Assembly: GCF_021390395.1 (NCBI RefSeq)
Contig: NZ_JAJUWT010000026.1
Span: 106,252-170,251 of the forward strand
Direction: 5' to 3'
DNA: 64,000 bases
DNA from: Saccharothrix sp. S26
GTDB taxonomy: Bacteria; Actinomycetota; Actinomycetes; Mycobacteriales; Pseudonocardiaceae
The position numbers and the translations under genes are program-made. The notes beneath the pieces were generated by a model that was not told the DNA's origin, ran no database searches, and worked only from the letters and a program-made list of their open reading frames with translations. Below, piece by piece: positions 25,634-34,622 of this stretch. Numbering within the stretch: the first letter of the stretch is position 1; each line of letters begins with the position of its first letter.

Positions 25634-26803
25634 TCAGCCCAGAAGTTCACCGAGCTGGTCGGCCGCCTGGCGCAGGTGCTCGACGTTCGGGTGGATGTAG
25701 ACCCGCTTGGTGAAGCTGAGGTCCGCGTGGCCCGCCCAGGCGCTGACGATCACGTCGGGCACGCCGGACGTCGCCAGGTAGGTCAGACAGGCGTGCCGAG
25801 CGTCGTACGGCCGAACCTTCCGCACATTGGCCTGATCCATCAGCTTGTGGATCGCCCGCCGAAGTCGATCGGTCTTCCAGGGTTGACCCAGCTCGTCGAC
25901 CAGCACGAACCCGGACCGCTCGTACAGCTCACCGGCCCGCATCGCCTCCGCGGCTTGCCTGGCCTTGAACGCCTTGAGCGCTGCGTGCAGGGGCGTGGGC
26001 AGGGGCAGCTTGCGCTTGCCCTTCTCCGACTTCGGCCCCTTCTCCTCGACTTCACCCTCGACCAGCGTGCGCGTCAGCTCGATCGACAGCGTCCCCTCGT
26101 CGAGGTCGACGGCGCTCCACCTGAGCCCGCAGACCTCGGCGGGCCGCATCCCGATCAGCGCCAGGAGCACGGGCGCGTGGAGCCGGTGGTCGCGGATCGC
26201 GGCGAGGAACTGTCTCACCTCCGTCTCACTCCAGGGCACGCGCAGGGCTGCCGCAGCCGCGGCCTTGCGCCGCGCTTCACGCGGGATCTGCGTGTACTGA
26301 GCGACATTGCGGACGACCAGCCTGCGCCGCATCGCCACGTTCAAGGACGACCTGAAGCGCCCCAGCGTGAGCTGTACGGACCTGACGCTGAGCCCGCTGC
26401 CGACCTTCCCGCCGCGCTTGCGGCCGGAGGTGAGCATCCAGCTCACCAGCTCGTCCACGTCCTCCTCGGTGACGTCCTGGAGCCGCTTCCCGCCAAACCG
26501 TTCGCGCACCGGCAGCAGCGCGTCGGCGTAGTTGGCGGCGGTGGCCTTCTCGACGTCGACCGTCGTGGACTTCAACCAGGTGTCCAACCACTCGGACACC
26601 GTGGTCTTGTCGGGCCCGACGAATGTCCCCTCATCCGTCTGGTGCTTGACCTTGGCGTACTCGGCGCGGGCTTCCTTCTTGGTGCCGTAGGTCTTCGTCA
26701 ACTGCCTACGCTTGCCGGTCGCCGGGTCGCGCCCGATGTCGATCACGAACCGGTACCTCGTCGTACCGTCCTTCAACTCGATCTTCTTGATCGGGTCCCC
26801 CAC
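25634..26803 (-). CDS. Tyrosine recombinase/integrase 1
   Basis: 389 aa. An N-terminal AP2-like/arm-binding segment with a repeated RYRFVIDIG pattern is followed by a SAM-like core-binding domain (about residues 65-170) and a catalytic domain with Arg in GMRPAEVCGLRW, YDARHACLTYLA (box II, with Tyr in place of the first His), WAGH and the nucleophile Tyr in KRVYIHPN. The GTG start has GAAGGAG about 10 nt upstream. The gene ends 118 nt from the att core and faces it, as in pSAM2-type elements. It should catalyse integration of the 36-kb element at tRNA-Pro. Confidence 0.94.
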   Translation of the reverse strand: MGDPIKKIELKDGTTRYRFVIDIGRDPATGKRRQLTKTYGTKKEARAEYAKVKHQTDEGTFVGPDKTTVSEWLDTWLKSTTVDVEKATAANYADALLPVRERFGGKRLQDVTEEDVDELVSWMLTSGRKRGGKVGSGLSVRSVQLTLGRFRSSLNVAMRRRLVVRNVAQYTQIPREARRKAAAAAALRVPWSETEVRQFLAAIRDHRLHAPVLLALIGMRPAEVCGLRWSAVDLDEGTLSIELTRTLVEGEVEEKGPKSEKGKRKLPLPTPLHAALKAFKARQAAEAMRAGELYERSGFVLVDELGQPWKTDRLRRAIHKLMDQANVRKVRPYDARHACLTYLATSGVPDVIVSAWAGHADLSFTKRVYIHPNVEHLRQAADQLGELLG

Positions 26804-26822
26804 GAGCTTGCAGCTCCTTCGA

Positions 26823-27413
26823 TCAGGCCCCCTCGGATGGGCCCAAGGGGGGCAGTAGTCCCATGTCGCGCGCCCTGCGGATGTACCTGGACACCTGGGT
26901 TCGGGAACGGTTCATGGCGGCAGCCACGGCGAGGCCGGGTGCCCTGTCTCCCGAGGCCACGGCCTCGTTGTAGATCTGCGCCGCCAGTCGTGCGTCGTGA
27001 TCGGCTTGACCGCGGGTGCGTTGCTCGGCACTCGGAACCGGCTCCGCCTGACCGCGATCCACTGGCTGAACGCCAGGTGGAAGTGAAGCCAGCCAGCGCT
27101 CACGCACAGACGCTGGCACCGTTGCCTCGACCATCGCGGCACGCACTAGTTGGTCGATGAGGACCTGCCTCATCACCGACGTGGTGATCGGTGCCTTGAC
27201 CTTCCCCCGCACGGTCGCCTCGATGACCACTGGGCGGCGATCCGCGCCCACCATCACCTCGATCTGCATCGCCACTTCGGGCTCGCTGAGCACGAAGTTC
27301 GCCTGGAAGTGCGTCGGCACGGCGGTGTCGCGACCTGTTGACACGTACCCACCAGGCGTCAGTTCGTCAACCGACACCCATGCGATCTTGAAGTTCTTCG
27401 GTAGGCGAGGCAC
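26823..27413 (-). CDS. Hypothetical DNA-binding protein with C-terminal HTH
   Basis: 196 aa. The N-terminal 100 residues are beta-rich and unrecognised. The C-terminal 50 residues (APGLAVAAAMNRSRTQVSRYIRRARDMGLLPP) have a convincing helix-turn-helix pattern. A TATCGT box ends 6 nt before the GTG start, so leaderless expression is likely. It lies 19 nt upstream of integrase 1 on the same strand and is divergent from the Xre-like gene, suggesting a regulator of integration or copy-control genes. Confidence 0.7.
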   Translation of the reverse strand: MPRLPKNFKIAWVSVDELTPGGYVSTGRDTAVPTHFQANFVLSEPEVAMQIEVMVGADRRPVVIEATVRGKVKAPITTSVMRQVLIDQLVRAAMVEATVPASVRERWLASLPPGVQPVDRGQAEPVPSAEQRTRGQADHDARLAAQIYNEAVASGDRAPGLAVAAAMNRSRTQVSRYIRRARDMGLLPPLGPSEGA

Positions 27414-27520
27414 GGCAGAACGATACGCACCCCCTTCATGCTCCGTAGTCGGATGGTCACGACACACCGCCTTTCCGTGGCAGTGGTGAGTCAATGCCCT
27501 TGAAGCGTACCCTATTAGGT

Positions 27521-27784
27521 ATGACAACCGGGGGGAAGACTCTGGCGGACCGTTCCGCCGAGCTTCGTACATGGATCCGGACCGGGAGGGCACGGCAGCT
27601 CCGTGTCGACGCCGGTCTCAGCCAGGCACTGGCCGCGCAGGACTGCGAGGTCACTGCGTCCACTGTGCACCGATGGGAGATGGGTGACCGACTGCCTCGC
27701 GGTCGCAACATTGCCGTGTACCACGGCTTCCTGGCTCGCCTCGTCGAGCGAGAGCAGCGGGGAGGCGAGCACGATGGCGAGTAG
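27521..27784 (+). CDS. Small Xre-like HTH regulator
   Basis: 87 aa. The sequence RTGRARQLRVDAGLSQALAA followed by VTASTVHRWEMGDRLPRG is a Cro/C1-type HTH with the typical W-E-x-G end. A TACCCT -10 (27508-27513) ends 7 nt before the ATG, indicating a leaderless transcript, so 27521 is preferred over ATG 27494. It overlaps the next gene by 11 nt. Probably the element's early-gene repressor. Confidence 0.8.
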   Translation: MTTGGKTLADRSAELRTWIRTGRARQLRVDAGLSQALAAQDCEVTASTVHRWEMGDRLPRGRNIAVYHGFLARLVEREQRGGEHDGE

Positions 27785-28001
27785 GCCGGAGCCGCAGAGG
27801 CCACCGACTCTGGCGGAGATCAAGGCGACGTGGCCACCGACGGTGGATGTGTCGACCGCGGCAACAGCGTTCGGGATCAGCCGCAGCAACGCTTACGAGC
27901 TGATCGCGCGCAGCGAGTTCCCAGCCAAGGTCGCCAGGTACGGCGGTCGGATGAAGGTGATCACAGAGTCGATCATTCGTGCACTGTCTGCGACGGACTG
28001 A
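27774..28001 (+). CDS. Excisionase-like small HTH protein
   Basis: 75 aa. Residues about 25-70 (DVSTAATAFGISRSNAYELI then FPAKVARYGGRMKVIT) follow the winged MerR/AlpA/Xis pattern of recombination directionality factors. GGGGAGG lies about 8 nt upstream of the ATG, and it overlaps the upstream repressor gene. The best candidate for the Xis of integrase 1; a plain regulator remains possible. Confidence 0.75.
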   Translation: MASRPEPQRPPTLAEIKATWPPTVDVSTAATAFGISRSNAYELIARSEFPAKVARYGGRMKVITESIIRALSATD

Positions 28002-28030
28002 AGCGATGACCACGTTCGGGGGGACAGGTC

Positions 28031-29083
28031 ATGACTAGTGCGGACAATGAGTCACCAACGCGGCGCCTGCGGCTGAGAACGGCCCACGAGGTCGACATCA
28101 CGCGGACGCGGTTCGTGTGGAACGGCTACCTACCTGTCGGCGAGGTCTCGCTACTGGTGGGCAAGCCAGGGCTGGGCAAGAGCACGGTCGTCGTGGACCT
28201 CGCCGCCAAGGTGACCACAGGGCAGCTCGACGGCGACCTCAACGGCGAGCCGCAGCATGTCTTGTACTCCATCACCGAGGACTCGGAGTCCATGTTCAAG
28301 GCCCGGTTCATCGCTGCTGGTGGAGACTTGGACCGTCTGCACCTGGTCGATGTCGTCTACGGCGATTCGACCGACGGCACGCCGCTGGTCGTCAACCTCG
28401 ACTTGGACGGGGTGCGCGAGGCGTTGGAGACCTGGAAGCCGGCGCTGTTCGTGATGGACGCGCTCAACTCATCTCTGTCCGGACAGCTCAACGACAACTC
28501 CGTCGTCCGTCCACAGTTGGAGAGATTGAGGTCGCTGGCCCATTACACGGGCACGGCGGTGTTGGGCGTCGGTCACTTCCGGAAGTCGACCGCAGGTGTC
28601 GACCCGGTCGACGCCATCGGTGGTGCGGGCGCCTACAGCCAGGTCGTCCGGCACGCGCTGGCCTGCGCTGCGGAGGACGAGACGGTCCGAGTCCTGTCGG
28701 TCATCAAATCGAACGTCGTGTCGCTGACCGACGTCCGGTCACTGGAGTACAGGACTGAGTCTGTGACCGTCTCCGCTGACGACGGAGGCGAGGCCGATGT
28801 AGGTCGGATTGTCTGGCTGGGGGAGTCGACCACCTCGGTTGTCGATCTCCTGCAGCGCACCGCGTACGACGACGGGGACGAACGTGCGGACGCCGCCGCG
28901 TGGCTCACCGACTACCTGCTGGAGCGCGGAGGAGAGGCCCCGGTGATGGATGTGCTGGACGAAGGACACCAGGCCGGATTCTCCAAGGACACCCTGAAGC
29001 GTGCCAAGGCGAGGGCCAAAATCCGCTCCGAGAAGGCCGACTTCGATGGCGGCTGGGTGTGGCGTATCCGCCAGAGAACGTAG
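28031..29083 (+). CDS. RepA-like AAA/RecA-fold ATPase
   Basis: 350 aa. The Walker A motif GKPGLGKST is near residue 47 and a Walker B-like ALFVMDALN near residue 140; the sensor-like GVGHFRKS and an HTH-like C-terminus (MDVLDEGHQAGFSKDTLKRA) follow. This is the AAA_25 architecture of plasmid helicase RepA/RSF1010 and phage counterparts. It probably drives replication of the excised circle. A very long hairpin follows. Gene family call good, replicative role inferred. Confidence 0.84.
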   Translation: MTSADNESPTRRLRLRTAHEVDITRTRFVWNGYLPVGEVSLLVGKPGLGKSTVVVDLAAKVTTGQLDGDLNGEPQHVLYSITEDSESMFKARFIAAGGDLDRLHLVDVVYGDSTDGTPLVVNLDLDGVREALETWKPALFVMDALNSSLSGQLNDNSVVRPQLERLRSLAHYTGTAVLGVGHFRKSTAGVDPVDAIGGAGAYSQVVRHALACAAEDETVRVLSVIKSNVVSLTDVRSLEYRTESVTVSADDGGEADVGRIVWLGESTTSVVDLLQRTAYDDGDERADAAAWLTDYLLERGGEAPVMDVLDEGHQAGFSKDTLKRAKARAKIRSEKADFDGGWVWRIRQRT

Positions 29084-29090
29084 GAAGAGA

Positions 29091-29151
29091 GCATCCAAGG
29101 GAGCGAAGGGAGCGGCACTCGCAACGCCGCTCCCTTCGCTCCCTTGGATGC
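29091..29151. terminator. Exceptionally long terminator hairpin
   Basis: A perfect 26-bp inverted repeat (29091-29116 and 29126-29151) with a 9-nt loop starts 7 nt after the RepA-like stop. It separates this operon from the convergent AbiTii gene. Confidence 0.85.
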
Positions 29152-29242
29152 GCCCTTCGTTGGGCCCGGGGAGGCTTACTGCGCTACAAACAGACTTGAG
29201 TGCTGAACCAACGCAGTGCGTCGGCTGGGTTGCTGCCACGAC

Positions 29243-30412
29243 CTACAAGGGTGTCCAGCCAGCAAGAGCGAGTACGGCGGCGATGGCGGCGACGATCCCA
29301 GCGATGCCGCCGGCGACGGTGAAGAAGGCGACGAGGGCTCCGCGCTTGCGCAGCCGCGTCCACCAGCCTTCCCGTTCGGGGCGGTCCGGCGTCGCACCGT
29401 TGTCGCGGCCGGTCACGGCGGCGTTGTCACCGTGTGCTGTCTGAACTCCAACCACGGTGGAGCCTTGGCCGCTGGCGGTCTGGCTGCCGATGGCGGTCCC
29501 GGCGCTGCTGGCCAGGGTCAGAGGCCCTGATTGCGGGGCGGAGAGGTTGGTGCCGCCCGCCCCGGCGTGCTGAGTGGTGATGTTGATGGTGGGACGTTCG
29601 CCGGTTACGACGAACTGCACAGCCTGGTCCGCCGCAGCCTTGTCGGGAACCTCCTGGCCTGTGGGCGTCAGCATGGTCAGCTCGGCAACCAGTTCGGCCA
29701 GGGCGGTGCGCACTCGCACGAGCACCCCGCGCATCGTGGCGTCGGACACTTCCCAGTAGACGGCCGCCACGACACTGAACTCGTCCGTCTGGAACTTGTT
29801 CAGATACTCGATCAACGGGTCGGAGAAGTGCGGGATCAACCCTCGGGGCTCGTCCCTGTGCGGAACTGCAAGAGCTTCCAGTTCGCCGATGTCCCCGACC
29901 AGAACCACCTCCTCCACGTCGACGCTTTCGGTCATCCAGTCGGGCAACATGGAGGGCTGGATCTGTTGAGTGAGGCCGCCGTAGCCGCCTCTGTTGGTGA
30001 TCCGTGCGTACAGCGGAGCGCGAACGCGGCGGTAGTCGGGGATGCTGTCAGCGGCGCCAACGTAGCCGTTGAGTTCACGGCGGGCCCAGTCACGCATCCT
30101 CTCTGACCCGGCCTTGCCGCCGAGGACGATGCACTTCTGCAGCAGCGACGCCAACGGCACCGCGTCGTCCAAGACGCCCGCCTCGATCTGTGCGAGCAGT
30201 CCTTCTCTCCTGCCGGTCATGGCGGAGATCCTCCCACCACCTGTCCCGAGGACACCTTGTACGCGTCTGCGGCCTGCCCGTGTGGTCCACCAGCCGACCA
30301 GTCGGGGCGCGATGCGGCGGACCAGATGGCTGCCGATGCGCAGCACGGACTGCAGGTTCTCGGGCTCCTGAAACCACTCGGCGAGGGCGTGAACAACTAC
30401 TGGGTTGGTCAT
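29243..30412 (-). CDS. AbiTii-domain membrane protein, putative defense factor
   Basis: 389 aa. Residues about 70-135 match the AbiTii pattern (LLQKCIVLGGKAGSERMRDW, RRELNGY, then SIPDYRRV). A middle domain of about 140 residues is unrecognised. Residues about 280-340 are Gly/Thr/Ser-rich with loose GxxxGxQTAxG repeats, and the C-terminus has a transmembrane helix (ALVAFFTVAGGIAGIVAAIA). AbiTii domains occur in abortive-infection proteins. Start ATG at 30412. A monocistronic gene between replication and mobilization modules, as expected for cargo defense. Confidence 0.75.
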   Translation of the reverse strand: MTNPVVVHALAEWFQEPENLQSVLRIGSHLVRRIAPRLVGWWTTRAGRRRVQGVLGTGGGRISAMTGRREGLLAQIEAGVLDDAVPLASLLQKCIVLGGKAGSERMRDWARRELNGYVGAADSIPDYRRVRAPLYARITNRGGYGGLTQQIQPSMLPDWMTESVDVEEVVLVGDIGELEALAVPHRDEPRGLIPHFSDPLIEYLNKFQTDEFSVVAAVYWEVSDATMRGVLVRVRTALAELVAELTMLTPTGQEVPDKAAADQAVQFVVTGERPTINITTQHAGAGGTNLSAPQSGPLTLASSAGTAIGSQTASGQGSTVVGVQTAHGDNAAVTGRDNGATPDRPEREGWWTRLRKRGALVAFFTVAGGIAGIVAAIAAVLALAGWTPL

Positions 30413-30556
30413 GGCCGGCAGCGTGCGGGCCTGGTGTCACCACGCTTTTCGGGCCGTTTTCGTGGCCTGATCGGGTCGAGTTCAGGACCCCATAGCACCG
30501 GTGTGTCACCGGTCCGCCGGACGAACCCGACCATGATCAACGCGGAGCGAGATAGC

Positions 30557-30605
30557 GCTAACCGGTGGTTAGCGAGGCTCAGGCCGCCGGGCCCGTGGCA
30601 TCCTG
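30557..30605. other. Candidate oriT: inverted repeat and IncP-like nic site
   Basis: A 7-bp inverted repeat GCTAACC-GGT-GGTTAGC (30557-30573) is followed 25 nt later by CATCCTG (30599-30605), which matches the YATCCTG part of the MOBP nic consensus. The +1 base is G rather than pyrimidine. It lies about 140 nt upstream of mobC, the usual oriT position. The AbiTii gene ends the other side. Confidence 0.4.
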
Positions 30606-30740
30606 GACGCACGCGACGGCTACCGCCCCCCGTGGTCGACGTCGCCCTGATCAGCGCCTGTTCGCGCGGCCACCACGGCCGTGTTGCCCACCGGACAGGT
30701 CCGCGAGGTCGGGGCTGGCACCGACACGAGGGGGACGAAG

Positions 30741-31211
30741 GTGGGCACGGCAGGCGACACGCCGCAGGGGCGGCGGCCCGGACGAGCCGGTCGACGCCAG
30801 CGGGTGGCAGGTGGCTACCCGGTGGTGCGCCAGATCGCACTGACGATGAACGACGGCGAGCGCCTGGCGGTGCTGGCCACGCTGGCCGGGATGAGCCAGG
30901 GCGCCTACGCAGCTCATGTCGTCGAGCAGCACCTGCGCGCCCGCTGGGAGGGCGAACTGCCGATGGGTGCCCGCGAGGCACTGGGTGTGCTGGTGGCCCG
31001 CAGCGCCGACGTCGTGGGCTTGGCCCAGGAGGTCGCTGCGATCGGCCGGTTGTTCAACCAGGTCGCTCGACACGTCCACGTCCACGGCACGCTGCCGCCG
31101 GGCAGCTCGTTGGCGCGGATTGAGCGTGAGTTCAACCTCGCGCGGATGAAGGTAGCCGGCACTCTGGCTGGTCTGGACGAAGCCGCCGCCGCGCTGCGGG
31201 AGCGGCTGTGA
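30741..31211 (+). CDS. MobC-like relaxosome accessory protein
   Basis: 156 aa. After a basic N-terminus, RQIALTMNDGERLAVLATLA begins a ribbon-helix-helix-like DNA-binding fold; the C-terminal part (LFNQVARHVHVHGTLP, IEREFNLARMKVAGTLAGL) is characteristic of the MobC family (N-Q-[IV]-A-R motif). GAGGGGG lies 6 nt before the GTG at 30741. It sits upstream of the relaxase gene and probably binds oriT. Confidence 0.82.
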   Translation: MGTAGDTPQGRRPGRAGRRQRVAGGYPVVRQIALTMNDGERLAVLATLAGMSQGAYAAHVVEQHLRARWEGELPMGAREALGVLVARSADVVGLAQEVAAIGRLFNQVARHVHVHGTLPPGSSLARIEREFNLARMKVAGTLAGLDEAAAALRERL

Positions 31212-31383
31212 GAACCATGGCGAAGCCGTATCGCCGTGGCGACACCTCGGCTCGGATTTTCGTGACCCCCGGGGCTTCGTCCCTGGCCGGGAGACGTCTC
31301 GCCGCAGCTCGGCTCAGATGGATGGTGCACCGCTGCACCACCTTGCCGCGTTCGCCGCGGCGCGGATGTGGGCACGGCGTCCG

Positions 31384-32901
31384 GTGATTGGGCGGGTGGT
31401 ACGGGGTTGGCGTGTGGCCGGGCTGGTCTTCTACCTGTTCGGGCCCGGCCGCCACAACGAGCACACCGACCAGCACGTGATCGCTTCCTGGGACGGTCTG
31501 CCCGACCGGCACCAGCCGCCTCGCATCGACGAGAACGAGTTCGACACCGCGGCGCTCGCGGCGTTGGCAGCCACCCTGTCCGCGCCCGCCGTGGCCGCCG
31601 GTGTTCCCCAGCGCGAACCTGATCAGGACGACTCTGGTAAGCGACCGCAGGGGCCGGTGTGGCACTGCTCGCTCCGTACCGCGCCGGGCGACCGCGAGCT
31701 CATCGACGACGAGTGGACCGACATCGCCGCCGACGTCCTGCACCGCACCGGCATCGCCCCCGCCGACGACCCCGGCGCCTGCCGGTGGATCGCCGTGCGC
31801 CACGCGGCCGACCACATCCACATCGCCGCAGTCCTGGTCCGCCAGGACACCCTGCGGCGGGTCGAGCCGCGTCGGGACTACCACCGCGTTCGCGAGGCGT
31901 GCCTGGACGCCGAACAACGCCACGGCCTTACCCCGACCACCCCGATCGACCGCACCGCGCCGGTGGCACCGGACCGCGCCGAGATCGAGAAGGCCGCGCG
32001 GGCCGGACGCGCTGAGCCCTCCCGGGAGCGACTGCGCCGCGTCGTGCGCTTCGCCGCCGCCCGCTCCGGGTCACTGGAGGAGTTCGCCGCCGCCGTGGCC
32101 GACGACGGCCTGGTCGACCTGCGCTGGCGCACCGATAGGACCGGCCGCCCGGTCGGCTACGCCGTCGCGCTGCGCGGCGACCGGGCACGACCCCGCAGCG
32201 GCGACGACGAACTGGTGTGGTTCGGCGGCCGGTCGCTGGCCGCCGACCTGTCGCTGTCCCGCCTGGCCGAGCGCTTCGCCGCCGCCGACCCGCTGCCACC
32301 ACCGGTCGAACACGGCTTCGCCGAACGCGACCGGGTCCTCGCCAAAGCCCACGACGTAGTCGACCGCGTCCGCGCCGCCTGCGCCGCCGCCGGCCACGCC
32401 GACCCCGGCATCGCCCACGCCACCGGCGACCTACTACTGGTCTTGGCCCACTCCACCGAAGGCGCCTACCATCCCGGCCCGCTCACCACTGTCGCCACCC
32501 GGTTCGAGCACGCCGCACGCCACCCCGGCCGCGGCGAACCGGAACGGCTCGGCAGCCTCGCCCGCGACCTGCGCCTCATCGCCCGCGACGTGGCCCGCCT
32601 CGGGCTGCTTAACCCCCGCTCCAGGCTCGTTGGTCCGGCCGTGGCCGCCCTGGTGCTGGTGCTGATCTCCCTCGTCGTGGAGATCGCCGCCTGGCGGGCC
32701 TCCCAGCGCCAGCACGCCGCCGCTCGGCACGCCACCGCCACCCACACAGCCTTGACCGAGTACTACGACGCCCTGCCGCACAAGCAACCGACCGCGCCGC
32801 ATCGGCGCACCGGCACGTCCACCGCAGACCGTCTCGCCGGGCAACGCCCCGCGACCCGACCCGTCGTGCCGACAACCACGCCGCGTTCGCGCAGCCTCTG
32901 A
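31384..32901 (+). CDS. Relaxase/mobilization nuclease (MOBP-like)
   Basis: 505 aa. The N-terminus GRVVRGWRVAGLVFYLFGPG followed by RHNEHTD is the standard opening of actinobacterial relaxases. The metal-binding His triad is in RHAADHIHIAAVLV (HxxxHxH). After about residue 290 a helical region follows, with one membrane segment (VAALVLVLISLVVEIAAW, near residue 425). GTG at 31384 fits the family N-terminus; ATG at 31366 is an alternative. No strong ribosome site. The catalytic Tyr is not assigned. Together with MobC it would allow mobilization by a host conjugation machinery. Confidence 0.83.
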   Translation: MIGRVVRGWRVAGLVFYLFGPGRHNEHTDQHVIASWDGLPDRHQPPRIDENEFDTAALAALAATLSAPAVAAGVPQREPDQDDSGKRPQGPVWHCSLRTAPGDRELIDDEWTDIAADVLHRTGIAPADDPGACRWIAVRHAADHIHIAAVLVRQDTLRRVEPRRDYHRVREACLDAEQRHGLTPTTPIDRTAPVAPDRAEIEKAARAGRAEPSRERLRRVVRFAAARSGSLEEFAAAVADDGLVDLRWRTDRTGRPVGYAVALRGDRARPRSGDDELVWFGGRSLAADLSLSRLAERFAAADPLPPPVEHGFAERDRVLAKAHDVVDRVRAACAAAGHADPGIAHATGDLLLVLAHSTEGAYHPGPLTTVATRFEHAARHPGRGEPERLGSLARDLRLIARDVARLGLLNPRSRLVGPAVAALVLVLISLVVEIAAWRASQRQHAAARHATATHTALTEYYDALPHKQPTAPHRRTGTSTADRLAGQRPATRPVVPTTTPRSRSL

Positions 32902-33072
32902 ACTCCGGCACGCCTCTGTCTCCGGGTGACACCCGCAGCCCCGCCGGGCAGGACGTCTTACAGCAGTCAGTACGGAGAGGGGCGTGTATAGGCAGCGCAT
33001 ACACGTCCGAGATTGCCTCGGGCCACCGCTACGGTGGTGAACCGTGTGTAAACAAGCCGCTACGCTTAGAGA

Positions 33073-33483
33073 ATGACCGAACGGCCTGCACCGGCAGTCG
33101 ACGCGCCCTGGTATCAACTGCTCTTGGTGGGCGTTGTGGTCGTTACCTCGGGAATCCTCGCTACAGTCGGCATCGGTCGGGCCCACGCGGCGCTGCATGT
33201 GTCAGCGGTGCCGTTGTATGCACTGCCGGTCGTCATGCACTTGACAGCGGTGTACTCAACCTGGCTGAACGTGCGCGCGGCCGACCTTCGCCGACGGAAT
33301 GCGCTGCGGCGGAGTGTGCTCGCGCTGGCCGTGATCCTCATGGTGCTGGGCGCGCTCACCACGCCCCTGTACCTGGGCAACTGGAACCCGCTCGTGATTC
33401 TCGTCAGCGGCGTCGTCGCCGGTGGCGGTCCGCTGGTACTGGCGCTCGTACTGTTCCCGGTGCCGGAGAAGGCGGCCGACTGA
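33073..33483 (+). CDS. Small integral membrane protein, unknown
   Basis: 136 aa with four predicted transmembrane helices (LLLVGVVVVTSGILATVG, VPLYALPVVMHLTAVYS, SVLALAVILMVLGALTTP, LVILVSGVVAGGGPLVLALV). No conserved motif is recognised. TACGCT (33061-33066) ends 6 nt upstream of the ATG, indicating a leaderless transcript. A GATCGGGT/ACCCGATC palindrome follows the stop and may terminate it. Cargo of the element, function unknown. Confidence 0.65.
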   Translation: MTERPAPAVDAPWYQLLLVGVVVVTSGILATVGIGRAHAALHVSAVPLYALPVVMHLTAVYSTWLNVRAADLRRRNALRRSVLALAVILMVLGALTTPLYLGNWNPLVILVSGVVAGGGPLVLALVLFPVPEKAAD

Positions 33484-33743
33484 TCGGGTCACCCGATCGC
33501 GGCGGGATGCCGGTTAGCAGGATGCCGGACCATAGCCACTGCTTCTCCTGTCCTGCCGTTGTGGGCCACCCGTACCCGCCTGTCTGCCCTGGTACTGCCC
33601 TCGACGTTCTACGTCCTGCTGCACTACGTCGTGGCTACGTGGCTGACCTTGGACGTGGTGAGGCCGGGCGCGCTCTCCACGCTCATATTCACGAGGGTTG
33701 CCCGACTACCGCCCTGCTCGACCACCGACTTGGTCGGCCTGGT

Positions 33744-34622
33744 TCATAGCGCTGGAGTCCACTGCCAAGGTCGTATTGCATGCCCGCGGAGGCAGGCGAC
33801 ACGGAGGGTGGCCTCTGCGCGAGCGTCGGGGCTTTCGGCGGCGCGTTGAGCGACGTAGGACGCCATGCGTAGTTCGCGGATGTCGCGGAGCAGTTCGAAG
33901 CCGGACCAGTCGGTGACGTCGTAGCCGTAGCGGTCGCAGAAGTCGCGGTAGTCCTCGGCGGTGATCCAGTTGAAGCTGGTGTGCTTGATGGCGGTGCTGA
34001 CGAGATCCCACTCGGGAGGGCCGACGGAGCAGCGTTCGAGGTCGAGCAGGACCACTTGGCCGTCGTCGGTCGCTACGACGTTGCCGACCCAAGCGTCACC
34101 GTGAACCACGCAGTGCGGCAGTCCGGCGGGGAGTTCGGCGTAGCGGGCCTGTAGTGAAGCCAGGCGTTCGCGAAGCCAGTTTAGGTCCGTGCCAGTGAGG
34201 GTTCGGGCGGCGTCGATGCGCTCGCTCAGCCGGACGAAGGGATCGAGGGCGGCGAAGGGAACGTCGTTCGGGATAGGTAGATCGTGGAGTCGGCGGATCG
34301 CTGTGGCGACCTCGGCCGGAGTGCCGTGGCGGTGAGGAGGAAGCTCCTCCCAGAAGGTCACCGCCCTGTCACCGACCTGCACGGGCTGCCCGATGTCCTT
34401 CAGCGCTCGAACGGCAGGAACGTCGTGCTCGGCCAGCCATTGGGCGATGAGGACTTCGCGGGTGGCGGCGGCGAGCTGTCCGGGACGGGTTATGCGTGCC
34501 ACCACGTCGCCGGGCAGCCGGAACAAGGCGTTCTCGCCCAGCCGGATCGGCTCCGCGCCGCTGGAGTCGATCCCGACCTGTGCGCAGGCTTCGGCCAGCA
34601 CGGCGAGGTGTTCGGCACTCAC
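33744..34622 (-). CDS. Phosphotransferase family protein (APH-like)
   Basis: 292 aa with a kinase-like fold. The catalytic loop is VVHGDAWVGNVV and the Mg-binding Asp is in LLDLERCSVGPPEWDL. The N-lobe Lys is not obvious. The GTG start overlaps the upstream regulator's stop (GTGA), so it is co-expressed with the XRE/TPR regulator. Such regulator-phosphotransferase pairs are common in actinomycetes next to RiPP genes; an antibiotic-modifying role is unproven. Confidence 0.85.
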   Translation of the reverse strand: MSAEHLAVLAEACAQVGIDSSGAEPIRLGENALFRLPGDVVARITRPGQLAAATREVLIAQWLAEHDVPAVRALKDIGQPVQVGDRAVTFWEELPPHRHGTPAEVATAIRRLHDLPIPNDVPFAALDPFVRLSERIDAARTLTGTDLNWLRERLASLQARYAELPAGLPHCVVHGDAWVGNVVATDDGQVVLLDLERCSVGPPEWDLVSTAIKHTSFNWITAEDYRDFCDRYGYDVTDWSGFELLRDIRELRMASYVAQRAAESPDARAEATLRVACLRGHAIRPWQWTPAL

